Numbered from the stretch's first letter, positions 51,473 through 61,351 are shown. The stretch: DNA of 64,000 nt from Xylophilus sp. Leaf220 (GCF_001421705.1 NZ_LMKO01000022.1:248339-312338); one strand, 5' to 3'. The notes: generated by a model from the sequence alone, not told the origin. Program-made: numbers and translations.

Positions 51473-53635
51473 TCAGCGCGCAGCCGTGCGGTCCGCGATC
51501 ATTTTCGGCGTGATGAACACCAGCATTTCCGTCTTGTTCGAAATCCGCGAGCGGTTCTTGAACAGGTTGCCGGCGATCGGGATATCGCCCAGCAAGGGGA
51601 CCTTGGTCTCGTCCACCGTCTCGTTCAGTTCGAAAATTCCACCGATTACCACCGTGCCGCCGTTCTCGACCACCACTTGCGTCTTGACGTGCTTGGTGTT
51701 GATGGCGATACCGCTCGACGTCGTCTCGCCACGCGAGTCGCGGGTGATGTCGAGGTCGAGGTCGAGAATGATATTTCCTTCCGGGGTGATTTGCGGGATC
51801 ACTTCCAGCTTGAGCACGGCCTTGCGGAACGCGATGGAGGTGCCGCCGGTCAGGCCACCGGCGTTCTGCTGGTAGGGATACTCGGTACCTTGCTCGATCA
51901 GCGCCTTGACCTGGTCGGCCGTCACCACGCGGGGGCTCGACACCACTTTGCCCTTGCCGTCCGCTTCCAGGGCCGACAGTTCCAGCGCCAGGAACCGGTT
52001 TGCTGCCGAGTTGAAGATCGACAGGCCGAAGGTGGCGGCGGAGCCGTTGGTGCTGGAGACCACCGGCAGGTTGACGAAGTTGCCGCTCGTGTTGACCGTG
52101 CCGCCCGCACCGGCCGAAGCCACTGCGTTGGCATAGCCGGTGCCGATCGCGACCCGGTTGTCGCCGCTGAGCTGGTAGCCGCCGTTGCCGCCGTTCTGGG
52201 CGCGCAGGTCGCCGCCGCCCAGGCGGACGCCCAACTGCCGGCTGAAGGTGTCCGAGGCTTCGACGATGCGCGCTTCGATCAGCACCTGCCGCACGGCACG
52301 GTCCAGACGAGAAATCAGCTCCTGTACCTGGACCAGCTTGGCGCCGGTGTCGGTCACGAACAGCTGGTTGGTACGCGGCTCGGCGATGGCACTCCCACGC
52401 TCGGTCAGGAACCGCGCGTTGTTGGTACCGCCGGTGGGGATGCCCGAACCGGGAATTCCGACGCCCAGCAGCTGCGGCACCATCTCGATCGCCTTGGCGT
52501 AGTTCAGCTGGAATGCCTGCGTACGCAGCGGCTCCAGCTTCTGGATCGCCAATTCGGCTTCCAGATCCTTCTTGGTCCGTGCATCGATTTCGTCCTTCGG
52601 CGCGATCCACAGCACGGTGCCGTTCTTGCGCATGCCGAGGCCCTTGGCGTCCATGATGATCTGGAGCGCCTGGTCCCACGGAACGTCCTTCAGGCGCAGC
52701 GTGAGCGTGCCGACGACGGTGTCCGAGGTGACGATGTTGAAGTTGGTGAAATCGGCGATCACCTGCAGCAGCGAGCGCACCTCGATGCTCTGAAAGTTCA
52801 GCGACAGCTTCTCGCCCGAGAAACCGGGGCCCTGGGACAGCTTGTTGAAGTCGGTCTTCTTCGGACGCACTTCGATCACGAACTGGTTGTCGCTCTGGTA
52901 GGCGCTGTGCTCCCAGTCGCCGCGCGGCTGGATCGTCATGCGCACCCGCTCGCCGACCTGCGTCGTCGAGATGGTCTGGACCGGCGTGCCGAAGTCGGAC
53001 ACGTCCAGCTTGCGGCGCAGGCCTTCGGGCATCGAGGTCTGCAGGAAATCGACCACCAGCGCGGGGCCCTGCTGGCGCAGGTCGACACCGACCTGGTTGC
53101 TCGGCAAGGTCACGACGATACGGCCGGTGGCGTCGTCGGCCCGGCGGAAATCGATGTCGCGCAGGGCCGCCACGTCAGAAGTCGACGGTTCGGCAAAGGT
53201 GGCACGGGTTTGGGACGCAACGGCAGCGGGCGCCGCAGGCGCCAGCGATACCAGCAGCGAGCGCCCCTGGATCTGCGCGGTGTAGGTCGTCGCCACTTTC
53301 AGGTTGAGCACGACGCGGGTGCGGTCGCCCGCCTCCACCACCATGGCCGACCGCAGATTGCCCTGGTTGAGCTCGACCGCGTTGCGGCCCAGGCCGTTGG
53401 TGGTGCCCGGAAAGTCGAGCGCGATACGCGCGGGCGACTGGATCGCGAAGCCGGTCGGCACGGCCGCGAGCGGCTCCGAGAAATCGACCCGCAGGATTTC
53501 CGACCCGCCCTGCACCGAGCCGGAGATGGATTGGATCGCGCCTTGCGCGTGCGCCGCGATGCCGTGAAGCAGGGTTGCAGCGAACAATGCGCCGCAGAGC
53601 ATGGTGCTCTGCATCCGCCGGGACCAGTTTTTCAT
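51473..53635 (-). CDS. pilQ: Type IV pilus secretin PilQ
   Basis: 720-residue outer-membrane secretin forming the gate for the pilus. Signal peptide ending at AHAQ (about residue 31), two AMIN domains (about 35-130 and 165-265), then an STN/secretin N-domain region (SLNFQSIEVRSLLQVIADFTNFNIV). The C-terminal secretin core includes VLIEARIVEASDTFSRQLGVR and VPLLGDIPIAGNLFKNR. The start overlaps the pilP stop by 4 nt. Last of pilMNOPQ. Confidence 0.96.
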   Translation of the reverse strand: MKNWSRRMQSTMLCGALFAATLLHGIAAHAQGAIQSISGSVQGGSEILRVDFSEPLAAVPTGFAIQSPARIALDFPGTTNGLGRNAVELNQGNLRSAMVVEAGDRTRVVLNLKVATTYTAQIQGRSLLVSLAPAAPAAVASQTRATFAEPSTSDVAALRDIDFRRADDATGRIVVTLPSNQVGVDLRQQGPALVVDFLQTSMPEGLRRKLDVSDFGTPVQTISTTQVGERVRMTIQPRGDWEHSAYQSDNQFVIEVRPKKTDFNKLSQGPGFSGEKLSLNFQSIEVRSLLQVIADFTNFNIVTSDTVVGTLTLRLKDVPWDQALQIIMDAKGLGMRKNGTVLWIAPKDEIDARTKKDLEAELAIQKLEPLRTQAFQLNYAKAIEMVPQLLGVGIPGSGIPTGGTNNARFLTERGSAIAEPRTNQLFVTDTGAKLVQVQELISRLDRAVRQVLIEARIVEASDTFSRQLGVRLGGGDLRAQNGGNGGYQLSGDNRVAIGTGYANAVASAGAGGTVNTSGNFVNLPVVSSTNGSAATFGLSIFNSAANRFLALELSALEADGKGKVVSSPRVVTADQVKALIEQGTEYPYQQNAGGLTGGTSIAFRKAVLKLEVIPQITPEGNIILDLDLDITRDSRGETTSSGIAINTKHVKTQVVVENGGTVVIGGIFELNETVDETKVPLLGDIPIAGNLFKNRSRISNKTEMLVFITPKMIADRTAAR

Positions 53636-54171
53636 TTCGACCTTTCCTGCAGCTGCAAGCTCGTGACGCGTTCCACCCAGTCGCCGGTGGCGTCGGGCAC
53701 GATCTCGCGCAACGTAATTTCGGTTTCCGTAATCTTCAACACCCGGCCGAAGTTCTGGCCGAGGTACTCGCCTACGCGCACCTGGTAGAGCAGGTTGTTC
53801 GCCCGGACCAGCCCGACCGGCTTGCCGGCCTTGACCATGCTGCCGACCATGGCCATCGCATCGAGCGGGAATGCTTCGAGCGGCTCCTTGCGGCGCTGCA
53901 TCTCGGGCGTGATCAGCGCCTCGTTGGCCGAAGAGCGGGAGGAATCGCGGCGCAGGGCCTGCGTGAGCTTCTCCGCATTGAACGGATCGACCGTGTTCTG
54001 CTGGGTGTAGTCCTGCGGCGTGAACTGCTTGGGTTCGGTCAGCGGCGTGATGCGGGGCCGCGTCTGCGCCTTCTGCTCGTTCATCCAGGCCTGGATTTCC
54101 TCCTGGCCCGATCCGGCGCAGCCACCGAGGAGCGCCGCGCACACGGCGAAGAAACCGACGCGACGCATCAT
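53632..54171 (-). CDS. pilP: Type IV pilus assembly lipoprotein PilP
   Basis: 179-residue inner-membrane lipoprotein; lipobox Cys18 (LLGGC). A disordered N-terminal half carries the PilN/PilO-binding region, and a C-terminal beta domain is recognised by GLVRANNLLYQVRVGEYLGQNFGRVLKI. It links the inner-membrane alignment complex to PilQ. The start MM at 54171 overlaps the pilO stop. Confidence 0.95.
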   Translation of the reverse strand: MMRRVGFFAVCAALLGGCAGSGQEEIQAWMNEQKAQTRPRITPLTEPKQFTPQDYTQQNTVDPFNAEKLTQALRRDSSRSSANEALITPEMQRRKEPLEAFPLDAMAMVGSMVKAGKPVGLVRANNLLYQVRVGEYLGQNFGRVLKITETEITLREIVPDATGDWVERVTSLQLQERSK

Positions 54172-54848
54172 TTGGCGGCCCCCGGTGCAGCCGTCGCCTT
54201 GCGCTGGGCGGCGATCTCGTCCGCGTCGAGATAGCGGAAAGTGCGCGCGGTCACGTCCATCACGAGACCTTCCTTGTCTTTTTCCTTGGCAGGCGAAATC
54301 GAGAGATTGTTGAGCGTCACGATCCGGGAAAGATGGGCGATGTCGGAAGCGAAGGCGCCCATGTCGTGGTAGCGGCCAGTGACCCGCACCGCGATCGGCA
54401 GCTCGGCGTAGTACTCGCGCACCCGGATCTCGCCGGGGCGGAACAGTTCGAACTGCAGGCTGCGGCCCAGGCCGGCCTGGTTGATGTCCGACAGCAGCGC
54501 CGACATCTCGGACTTGCTGGGCAACTGCTTCTCGAGCTGGAGCACGTACTGCTGGACCTGCTCGCGCTGCTGCTTCAAGGCTTCGAGGTTGACCGCCTTG
54601 GCGAGCTTGACCTGGTAGTCCTTGCGCAGGGTCTCCTCCTTGGCGACCTCGGACTCCAGCTGGGTCTGGTAATCCGAGAGCCAGAGGTACCACAGCGCAC
54701 CGACCACCGCCGCGGCCAGCAACAGGCACAGCAGCCCGCGCGGCACGACTGGCCAGAGCGAGGGATCCTTGCGGTCGAGGTTGCGGAACTGCCGCGACAG
54801 CTGGTCGAGCCTGATCGACGGTGCTTTGGGGGACTTGCGGGTGGCCAT
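54168..54848 (-). CDS. pilO: Type IV pilus inner-membrane protein PilO
   Basis: 226-residue bitopic protein. A cytoplasmic N-terminus, one membrane helix (about 40-60, LLCLLLAAAVVGALWYLWL), a coiled-coil (about 63-110), and a ferredoxin-like periplasmic domain with LPIAVRVTGRYHDMGAFASDIAHLSRIVTLNN. It forms heterodimers with PilN. 8 nt downstream of pilN. Confidence 0.95.
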   Translation of the reverse strand: MATRKSPKAPSIRLDQLSRQFRNLDRKDPSLWPVVPRGLLCLLLAAAVVGALWYLWLSDYQTQLESEVAKEETLRKDYQVKLAKAVNLEALKQQREQVQQYVLQLEKQLPSKSEMSALLSDINQAGLGRSLQFELFRPGEIRVREYYAELPIAVRVTGRYHDMGAFASDIAHLSRIVTLNNLSISPAKEKDKEGLVMDVTARTFRYLDADEIAAQRKATAAPGAAK

Positions 54849-54856
54849 GGCGAACC

Positions 54857-55513
54857 TCAGGGGCGGACAGCCGCGGGAGTGGTGGCGGGCGCAGCCGCCG
54901 GCGCCGCACGCTTGGCAGCGGCCTCCGCCGCGGCGGCGGCGGCCTGCACTTCGCTGGAGCGCAAAAGCCGCAGCGAAATGGTGAAGTTGGCGACGCGGCG
55001 TTGGTCCCGCGCCGACAACGCGACCGTGCCGGTGACGATTTCCACCAGCTGCGGCTGGGCGAACCACGGCGTGCCGCTGCCCAGGTTGCGCAGCAGTTCG
55101 GACACCCGCTCGTTCGACTGGGCAGAACCCTTGATCGTGACGTTCTGCTCGACCTGCTTCAAGTCGGTGAGGTAGACGCCGTCGGGCAGCTGCTTGACCA
55201 GCTCGTTGAGCAGGTGCACCTGCAGGTTGCGGTCGGACTGCAGGTCCTCGACCGCCTTCTGGCGGGCGCGCAGCGCGGCGATCTCGGATTCGAGATTCGC
55301 GATTTCCTTGATCTGCGATTCCAGCCGGGATATCTCGGTCTGCAGGAATTGGTTGCGGCCCTGCTGGTCGTCGATCTGGGCCTGGTACCACAGGTAGATG
55401 CCGCCGGCGATGAGCACGCCGAAGAGGGCCGCCGCGACCAGCGACGCATTGAACGCATCGCGTCGGCGCTTGCGGGCCGCTTCGCGGTGCGGCAGCAGGT
55501 TGATCAGAATCAC
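54857..55513 (-). CDS. pilN: Type IV pilus inner-membrane protein PilN
   Basis: 218-residue bitopic protein starting at a GTG (MILINLLPHREAARKRRR). This conserved cytoplasmic tail (INLLP) inserts into PilM. One membrane helix (about 24-43), a coiled-coil and a ferredoxin-like domain follow, then an Ala-rich C-terminal tail. The start overlaps the pilM stop (GTGA). Confidence 0.95.
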   Translation of the reverse strand: MILINLLPHREAARKRRRDAFNASLVAAALFGVLIAGGIYLWYQAQIDDQQGRNQFLQTEISRLESQIKEIANLESEIAALRARQKAVEDLQSDRNLQVHLLNELVKQLPDGVYLTDLKQVEQNVTIKGSAQSNERVSELLRNLGSGTPWFAQPQLVEIVTGTVALSARDQRRVANFTISLRLLRSSEVQAAAAAAEAAAKRAAPAAAPATTPAAVRP

Positions 55514-56589
55514 TGCAGGAACCTCCGCATGGCCAGGCCGCAGGCGGTGAGATAGGAGGCGGATTGCTGGACGGCCTTCTTGGCGCGCACCGAGGAGCCG
55601 ACCTCCATGCCTTCGAACGGATTGGCGAGGCTGCAGGCGAAGCCCGACTGGCGGGCGACCGCCTCGGCCAGGCCGGGGAGCGACGCGGAGCCACCGGCCA
55701 GCATCACGTGGTCGACCCGGTTGTAGGGCGTGCTGGTGAAGAAGAACTGCAGCGCGCGCACGACTTCGGCGGCCATGTTGTCGACGAACGGGCGCAGCAC
55801 GGCGGTGTCGTAGTCGTCGGGCAGTTCGGCGTTGCGCTTCTTCGATTCGGCCTCTTCCGGCGAGAAGCCGTACTGGCGCACGATCAGCTGGGTGAGCTGG
55901 CCGCCGCCGAACGCCTGCTCGCGCTCGTAGAGCACTTCGTCGTTGCGGATGACCTGCAGGCCGCTGGCGGCGCCGCCGATCTTGAACAGGGCCACCACCG
56001 CGCCGACGCCCTGCGCGGGCAGGGTCTCCAGCAGTCGGCCGGCGGCCAGGCGGGCGGCATAGGATTCGATGTCGAGCACCACCGGCTTCAGGCCGGCGGC
56101 TTCGGCCAGGCCCTGGCGGTCCTGGACCTTCTCGCGGCGGGAGGCGGCGATCAGCACCTCGACATCGCCCGGCGAGCCGGCGCTGGGGCCGATCACGCAG
56201 AAATCGAGGCTCACCTCGTCGAGCGAGAACGGGATGTACTGGCTGGCTTCGGATTCGACCTGGACTTCGAGCTCCAGCTCGCTCAGGCCTTCGGGCAGGA
56301 CGATCTTCTTGGTGATCACCGCCGACGAGGGCAGCGCCAGGGCGACATGCTTGGCGCGGGCGCCGCTCTTCTTGACCAGGCGGCGCACCGCCTCGGCGAC
56401 CTCGTCGAATTTCTCGACGTTGCCGTCGACGATCCAGCCGCGCTCCAGCGGTTCGATCGCGCAGCGCTCGAGGACCCACTGGCCGCCCTTGTTGCGCCCG
56501 AGCTCCACCAGCTTGGCACTGGAGGAACTGATGTCTATACCCAGCAGCGGCGCGGCTTGGCGCTTGAACAGCGACCCCGAAGAGATCAA
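55510..56589 (-). CDS. pilM: Type IV pilus actin-like ATPase PilM
   Basis: 359-residue actin/FtsA-fold cytoplasmic protein that binds ATP and the PilN tail. Features: LLGIDISSSSAKLVEL (phosphate-1 loop), SQYIPFSLDEV and MLAGGSASLPGLAEAV (adenosine region). The start codon is TTG with an AGGGGG ribosome binding site about 8 nt upstream; no ATG is available in a suitable place. First gene of pilMNOPQ, divergent from mrcA. Confidence 0.95.
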   Translation of the reverse strand: MISSGSLFKRQAAPLLGIDISSSSAKLVELGRNKGGQWVLERCAIEPLERGWIVDGNVEKFDEVAEAVRRLVKKSGARAKHVALALPSSAVITKKIVLPEGLSELELEVQVESEASQYIPFSLDEVSLDFCVIGPSAGSPGDVEVLIAASRREKVQDRQGLAEAAGLKPVVLDIESYAARLAAGRLLETLPAQGVGAVVALFKIGGAASGLQVIRNDEVLYEREQAFGGGQLTQLIVRQYGFSPEEAESKKRNAELPDDYDTAVLRPFVDNMAAEVVRALQFFFTSTPYNRVDHVMLAGGSASLPGLAEAVARQSGFACSLANPFEGMEVGSSVRAKKAVQQSASYLTACGLAMRRFLQ

Positions 56590-56644
56590 GTCGGCCCCCT
56601 GAAGTGAATTGGAAAAGACAGTGCAACAAAAGCTAACACTTCAC

Positions 56645-56659
56645 ACTGATGCTATCAGT
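56645..56659. promoter_or_regulatory. Perfect palindrome upstream of pilM (possible operator)
   Basis: ACTGAT-GCT-ATCAGT, a 6-bp inverted repeat with a 3-nt spacer in the mrcA-pilM divergent region. It overlaps a weak promoter-like pair on the minus strand (TTACTG and TGTTAG, 17-nt spacing). The regulator is unknown. Confidence 0.35.
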
Positions 56660-56802
56660 AACTTTTCGGAATCTCCAAGCGCGGGTGCCCGGCCTGTCGC
56701 CGCTCGTTGCCAAAACAATACGTTCTCTGCAATATGCCCGGGCGACGACCCTCGGGCGGCCGATGGTTGCAGGCAGGGCCGCCCGTGCCCTGCCGCAATT
56801 TT

Positions 56803-56808
56803 TATAAT
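56803..56808 (+). promoter_or_regulatory. Consensus -10 element upstream of mrcA
   Basis: A perfect TATAAT lies 26 nt before the mrcA ATG, after an AT run in otherwise GC-rich DNA. No good -35 box is found at standard spacing, so the promoter may be weak or activator-assisted. Confidence 0.45.
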
Positions 56809-56834
56809 GCGCGGTTACCCCCAAGCGAGACGCC

Positions 56835-59255
56835 ATGCCCTCCTCCCCGAAATCTCCGGACGCGCCACAGGGCTCTCCGCGCCGCCCACAGAAGGACAAG
56901 CTGGTCTCGCTCGGCAAGGCGGGCTGGCTCACCTGGCTGTTGCGCGCCCTGCTGGCGATGGTGGGGCTGGTCGTGGCCGGGGCGGTATCGCTGGTGCTGG
57001 TCATCGCGGTGGCGCTGGCCGTGGCCTACCCCAACCTGCCCGACATCTCCGATCTGGCCGACTACCGGCCCAAGCTGCCGCTGCGGGTGTACTCGACCGA
57101 GGGCGCCCTGCTGGGCGAGTTCGGCGAGGAGCGGCGCAACCTCACCCCGATCGCCGACATCCCCAAGGTGATGATCGACGCGGTGCTGGCCGCCGAGGAC
57201 ACCAGCTTCTACAGCCACGGCGGCGTCGACTACAAGGGCGTCCTGCGGGCGGGCCTGGCCAACCTGAACCGGGCCAAGAGCCAGGGCGCCTCCACGATCA
57301 CGATGCAGGTGGCGCGCAACGTGTACCTGTCGTCCGAGAAGACCTTCACCCGCAAGATCTACGAAATCCTGCTGACCTTCAAGCTGGAGCACATGCTCTC
57401 GAAGGACCGCATCCTCGAGATCTACATGAACCAGATCTACCTGGGCAACCGGGCCTACGGCTTCGCCGCGGCCTCCGAGGCCTACTTCGGCAAGCCGCTG
57501 CAGAAGATCACCGTGGCCGAGGCGGCGATGCTGGCCGGCCTGCCCAAGGCCCCCACCGCCAACAACCCGATCAACAACCCGCGCCGCGCCCGCGGCCGCC
57601 AGCTCTACATCGTCGACCGGATGGAAGACGCCGGCTTCATCACCCGCGACGAAGCGAAGCAGGCCCGCACCGAGGAACTGAAGATCCGCACCGGCCCCGA
57701 CACCACCCGGGTCCATGCCGAGTACATCGCCGAGATGGTGCGACAGCTGATCTTCTCGCAGTACGGCAACGAGGCCTACACCCGCGGCCTCAACGTCTAC
57801 ACGACGGTGAACGCCGGCGACCAGGACGCCGCCTACCGCGCCCTGCGCAAGGGCCTGATGGACTACGAGCGCCGCCAGATCTACCGCGGCCCCGAGGAGT
57901 TCGTCACCCTGCCCGCCAGCGGCAGCGAACTCGACGAGGCGGTCGACGATGCCCTGGCCGACCGTCCCGACAACGGCGACGTGCTGGCCGCGGTGGTGCT
58001 GGAGGCCGGCCCGAAGAAGATCGTGGCGATGCGACCCGGCGGCGACCGGATCGAGATCACCGGCGAAGGCCTGCGCCCCGCCCAATCCGGCCTCAGCGAC
58101 AAGGCGGCGCCGAACATCCGGCTGCGGCGCGGCGCGGTGGTCCGCGTCGTCAAGACGCCGAAGGACACCTGGGAGATCACCCAGATTCCCGAGGTCGAGG
58201 GCGCCTTCGTCGCGCTCGACCCGCGCACCGGCGCGATCAAGGCCCTGGTCGGCGGCTTCGACTTCGGCAAGAACAAGTTCAACCACGTGACGCAGGCCTG
58301 GCGCCAGCCGGGATCGAGCTTCAAGCCCTTCATCTATTCGGCCGCGCTCGAGAAGGGATTCACCCCCGCCACCGTGATCAACGACGGCCCGCTGTTCTTC
58401 GACGCCGGCACCACCGGCGGCCAGCCGTGGGAGCCGAAGAACTACGGCGGCACCTTCGACGGCCCGATGTCGATGCGCAAGGCGCTGGAGAAATCAAAGA
58501 ACATGGTGTCGATCCGTATCCTGCAGTCGATCGGCACCAAGTACGGCCAGGACTGGATCACCCGCTTCGGTTTCGATGCCGACAAGCACCCGGCCTACCT
58601 GCCGATGGCCCTCGGCGCCGGCGCGGTCACGCCGATGCAGCTGGCCGCGGGCTACTCGGTCTTCGCCAACGGCGGCCACCGGGTCAATCCGTGGCTGATC
58701 GCGAAAGTGACCGACCAGAAGGGCCGCGTACTGCTCGAGACCACGCCCCCGCCGCTCGACCAGAGCAACCAGACGATCGACCCGCGCAACGCCTTCGTGA
58801 TGGACAGCCTGCTGCAGTCGGTCGCGCGCTACGGCACCGCCGCCCGCGCCCAGGCGGCCCTGAAGCGGCCCGATATCTACGGAAAGACCGGCACCACCAA
58901 CGATTCGATGGATGCCTGGTTCGCCGGCTTCCAGCCGACGCTGGCCGCCATCTCCTGGATCGGCTACGACACCCCGCGCAACCTGGGCGACCGCGAGACC
59001 GGCGGCGGCCTGAGCATGCCGGTGTGGATCAGCTTCATGGAGTACGCCCTGAAGGGCGTGCCGGTGGCCGAGATGCAGCCGCCCGCCGGCGTGGTGAACG
59101 TGGGCGGCGAATGGTTCTACGACGAGTACGCCCGCAACGGCGGCATCCCGAGCCTGGGCACCGAGGCCGCCGCCGGCGCGACCGATCCGGGTGCACAGCA
59201 GGCGCCACCCGCGCCCGAGGAGCGCAACCGCATTCTGGATCTCTTCAAGAACTAG
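56835..59255 (+). CDS. mrcA: Penicillin-binding protein 1A (bifunctional peptidoglycan synthase)
   Basis: 806-residue class A PBP. A cytoplasmic N-terminus, one membrane helix (about 38-65), and a glycosyltransferase domain with catalytic Glu121 (AAEDTSFYSHGG) and GASTITMQVARNVYLS. An OB-like insert (about 330-400) and a transpeptidase domain with active-site S494-x-x-K497 (SSFKP) and K684-T-G-T follow. It polymerises and cross-links peptidoglycan. Divergent from pilM, the conserved arrangement in proteobacteria. Confidence 0.97.
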   Translation: MPSSPKSPDAPQGSPRRPQKDKLVSLGKAGWLTWLLRALLAMVGLVVAGAVSLVLVIAVALAVAYPNLPDISDLADYRPKLPLRVYSTEGALLGEFGEERRNLTPIADIPKVMIDAVLAAEDTSFYSHGGVDYKGVLRAGLANLNRAKSQGASTITMQVARNVYLSSEKTFTRKIYEILLTFKLEHMLSKDRILEIYMNQIYLGNRAYGFAAASEAYFGKPLQKITVAEAAMLAGLPKAPTANNPINNPRRARGRQLYIVDRMEDAGFITRDEAKQARTEELKIRTGPDTTRVHAEYIAEMVRQLIFSQYGNEAYTRGLNVYTTVNAGDQDAAYRALRKGLMDYERRQIYRGPEEFVTLPASGSELDEAVDDALADRPDNGDVLAAVVLEAGPKKIVAMRPGGDRIEITGEGLRPAQSGLSDKAAPNIRLRRGAVVRVVKTPKDTWEITQIPEVEGAFVALDPRTGAIKALVGGFDFGKNKFNHVTQAWRQPGSSFKPFIYSAALEKGFTPATVINDGPLFFDAGTTGGQPWEPKNYGGTFDGPMSMRKALEKSKNMVSIRILQSIGTKYGQDWITRFGFDADKHPAYLPMALGAGAVTPMQLAAGYSVFANGGHRVNPWLIAKVTDQKGRVLLETTPPPLDQSNQTIDPRNAFVMDSLLQSVARYGTAARAQAALKRPDIYGKTGTTNDSMDAWFAGFQPTLAAISWIGYDTPRNLGDRETGGGLSMPVWISFMEYALKGVPVAEMQPPAGVVNVGGEWFYDEYARNGGIPSLGTEAAAGATDPGAQQAPPAPEERNRILDLFKN

Positions 59256-59362
59256 GCTCGCCCCCAGGCTGCGCACTGCGTGTCTTCGCCTACCCCCTGC
59301 CGGAGGCGATACCGGTGGCCCGGCAGAGCCGGTTCCACGGTATACCTGGTTTGGGAGACTCG

Positions 59363-59704
59363 CTAGTTGCCGGGAGTGTTGTTAAAACCGATCGTCACGC
59401 CGGCCTGGGCGGCGGTCTCGCGTTGCAGGATGGCGAGGAGTTCGCCCTGGCCCTTGGTGTCTTGCCAGGCGGCGCCGTCCCACTTGAAGTGGTAGCCGCC
59501 GGAGCGCGCCGCCAGCCACAGCTCGTGCAGCGGCCGCTGCATGTTCAGCACCAGCTGGCTGCGGTTGCGGAAGGTGAGCGTGACCATGCCGCCGGAGCGC
59601 TGGCTGTCGATGTCGGCATCGGTCTCCTCGTTCACCCGGTCGCAGCTTTCCTCCACGGTCTGGAGGAGGTGCTCGGCGCGGTCGAGGAATTCGAGGTCGG
59701 TCAT
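59363..59704 (-). CDS. cyaY: Frataxin-like iron-sulphur assembly protein CyaY
   Basis: 113-residue frataxin homologue that regulates iron use by the IscS/IscU machinery. It has an acidic first helix ([25 protein letters not shown]), the [12 protein letters not shown] strand, [15 protein letters not shown] and the [14 protein letters not shown] end. Divergent from lptM; convergent with mrcA. Confidence 0.95.
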   Translation of the reverse strand: MTDLEFLDRAEHLLQTVEESCDRVNEETDADIDSQRSGGMVTLTFRNRSQLVLNMQRPLHELWLAARSGGYHFKWDGAAWQDTKGQGELLAILQRETAAQAGVTIGFNNTPGN

Positions 59705-59715
59705 ACAATTTGCGG

Positions 59716-60060
59716 ATGTTGAAAGTCCACGGAATTCTAGTGAGAGCGCTTGTCCTTGCCGGCAGTGCGGCGGCGCTCGCCGGCTGCGGCCAGAAGGGGC
59801 CGCTCGCGTTTCCGCAAGGACCGGCGGCCGCCAACCGCGCCACCCTCGTCGAGACGCTGAAGTTTCGCGTGACCGGCGATCCGCAGCAGAAGAAGGCCGC
59901 GCCGGGCACCGCGCCCGCGGCGGCCGCCGCACCGGCCGCATCCGCCGCCGCCACCAACGCGGCACCCGCCACCCCGCCCATGACCGAGCAGTCGTACGAC
60001 CTGATGATGGTGCCCGAGAGCACCATGCCGCCGGTCACGGCACCCAACAACACCCCATGA
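59716..60060 (+). CDS. lptM: LptM-type lipoprotein (YifL/LppL)
   Basis: 114-residue lipoprotein. The lipobox at Cys24 (LAGC) is followed by the family hallmark GCGQKGPL. LptM of E. coli helps the LptD/LptE lipopolysaccharide translocon mature. Only the first 35 residues are conserved; the rest is an Ala/Pro-rich tail. ATG 59716 was chosen; TTG 59710 would add two residues. It overlaps lysA by 4 nt, the usual yifL-lysA arrangement. Confidence 0.9.
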   Translation: MLKVHGILVRALVLAGSAAALAGCGQKGPLAFPQGPAAANRATLVETLKFRVTGDPQQKKAAPGTAPAAAAAPAASAAATNAAPATPPMTEQSYDLMMVPESTMPPVTAPNNTP

Positions 60061-61343
60061 CCCTCACCGCCCTGCCCGGCCAGCCCCAGCTGGCGTACCG
60101 CGGCGACACGCTCTTCCTGGAAGAGGTGCGCCTGTCCGACCTGGCCGCCCGCTACGGCACGCCGCTCTTCGCCTATTCCAAGGCGTCGATGCTGTCCGCG
60201 CTGGCCGCCTACCAGCGCGGCTTCGCCGGCCGCGATGCGCAGATCTGCTATGCGATGAAGGCCAACTCCTCGCTCGGCGTGCTGCAGGTCTTCGCCCGCG
60301 CGGGCTGCGGTTTCGACATCGTCTCGGCCGGCGAATTGAAGCGGGTGATCGCCGCCGGCGGCGATCCGCGCAAGGTGATCTTCTCGGGCGTCGGCAAGAC
60401 CCGCGCCGAGATGCGCACCGCGCTCGAGGCCGGCATCGGCTGCTTCAACGTCGAGAGCACCGCCGAGCTCGAGGTGCTGCACGAGGTGGCGACGGAGCTG
60501 GGCACGCAGGCGCCGGTGAGCATCCGCGTCAACCCGAACGTCGACCCGCAGACGCACCCCTACATCTCCACCGGCCTGAAGGGCAACAAGTTCGGCGTGG
60601 CGCACGAGGAGACCGTCGCCACCTACCAGCGCGCCGCGTCGCTGAGCGGACTGCGCGTAGTGGGCATCGACTGCCACATCGGCTCCCAGATCACGCAGGA
60701 GAGCCCTTACCTCGATGCGATGGACCGCATCCTCGACCTGGTGGCCGCCATCGAGGCGGCCGGCGTGCCGCGGCTGCAGCACATCGATTTCGGCGGCGGC
60801 CTAGGCATCGACTACCAGGGCGACACGCCGCCCGCGGCCGACGCCCTGTGGGCCCAGCTGCTCGCCAAGATCGATGCCCGCGGCTACGGCGACCGCAAGC
60901 TGATGATCGAGCCGGGCCGCTCCCTGGTCGGCAACGCCGGCGTCTGCCTGACAGAGGTGCTCTACCTGAAGCCCGGCGAGCAGAAGAACTTCTGCATCGT
61001 CGATGCCGCGATGAACGACCTCCCCCGCCCGGCGATGTACCAGGCCTGGCAGGCGATCGTGCCGTTGGAGCGCACGCCCGATGCGGCAGAGCGCCCGGCC
61101 TACGACGTGGTCGGCCCGATCTGCGAAAGCGGCGACTGGATCGGCCGCGACCGCCACCTGGGCCCGGTGCAGGCCGGCGACCGGCTGGCGGTGCTGTCGG
61201 CCGGCGCGTACTGCATGAGCATGTCGAGCAACTACAACACCCGCGGCCGGGCCGCCGAGGTGCTGGTCGACGGCGACCAGGTGCATCTGATCCGCGAGCG
61301 GGAGTCGGCGGAAGACACGTTCCACAAGGAGCGGCTGGTTTAG
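60057..61343 (+). CDS. lysA: Diaminopimelate decarboxylase LysA
   Basis: 428-residue PLP enzyme of fold type III catalysing the final step of lysine synthesis. PLP Lys68 (YAMKANSS), HIGSQI, FGGGLGIDY, EPGRSLVGNAG and the active-site Cys of GPICESGDW are all present. The ATG overlaps the lptM stop. It ends at TAG and is followed by a hairpin and a 17-nt repeat. Confidence 0.97.
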   Translation: MTLTALPGQPQLAYRGDTLFLEEVRLSDLAARYGTPLFAYSKASMLSALAAYQRGFAGRDAQICYAMKANSSLGVLQVFARAGCGFDIVSAGELKRVIAAGGDPRKVIFSGVGKTRAEMRTALEAGIGCFNVESTAELEVLHEVATELGTQAPVSIRVNPNVDPQTHPYISTGLKGNKFGVAHEETVATYQRAASLSGLRVVGIDCHIGSQITQESPYLDAMDRILDLVAAIEAAGVPRLQHIDFGGGLGIDYQGDTPPAADALWAQLLAKIDARGYGDRKLMIEPGRSLVGNAGVCLTEVLYLKPGEQKNFCIVDAAMNDLPRPAMYQAWQAIVPLERTPDAAERPAYDVVGPICESGDWIGRDRHLGPVQAGDRLAVLSAGAYCMSMSSNYNTRGRAAEVLVDGDQVHLIRERESAEDTFHKERLV

Positions 61344-61351
61344 CCGGGAGC

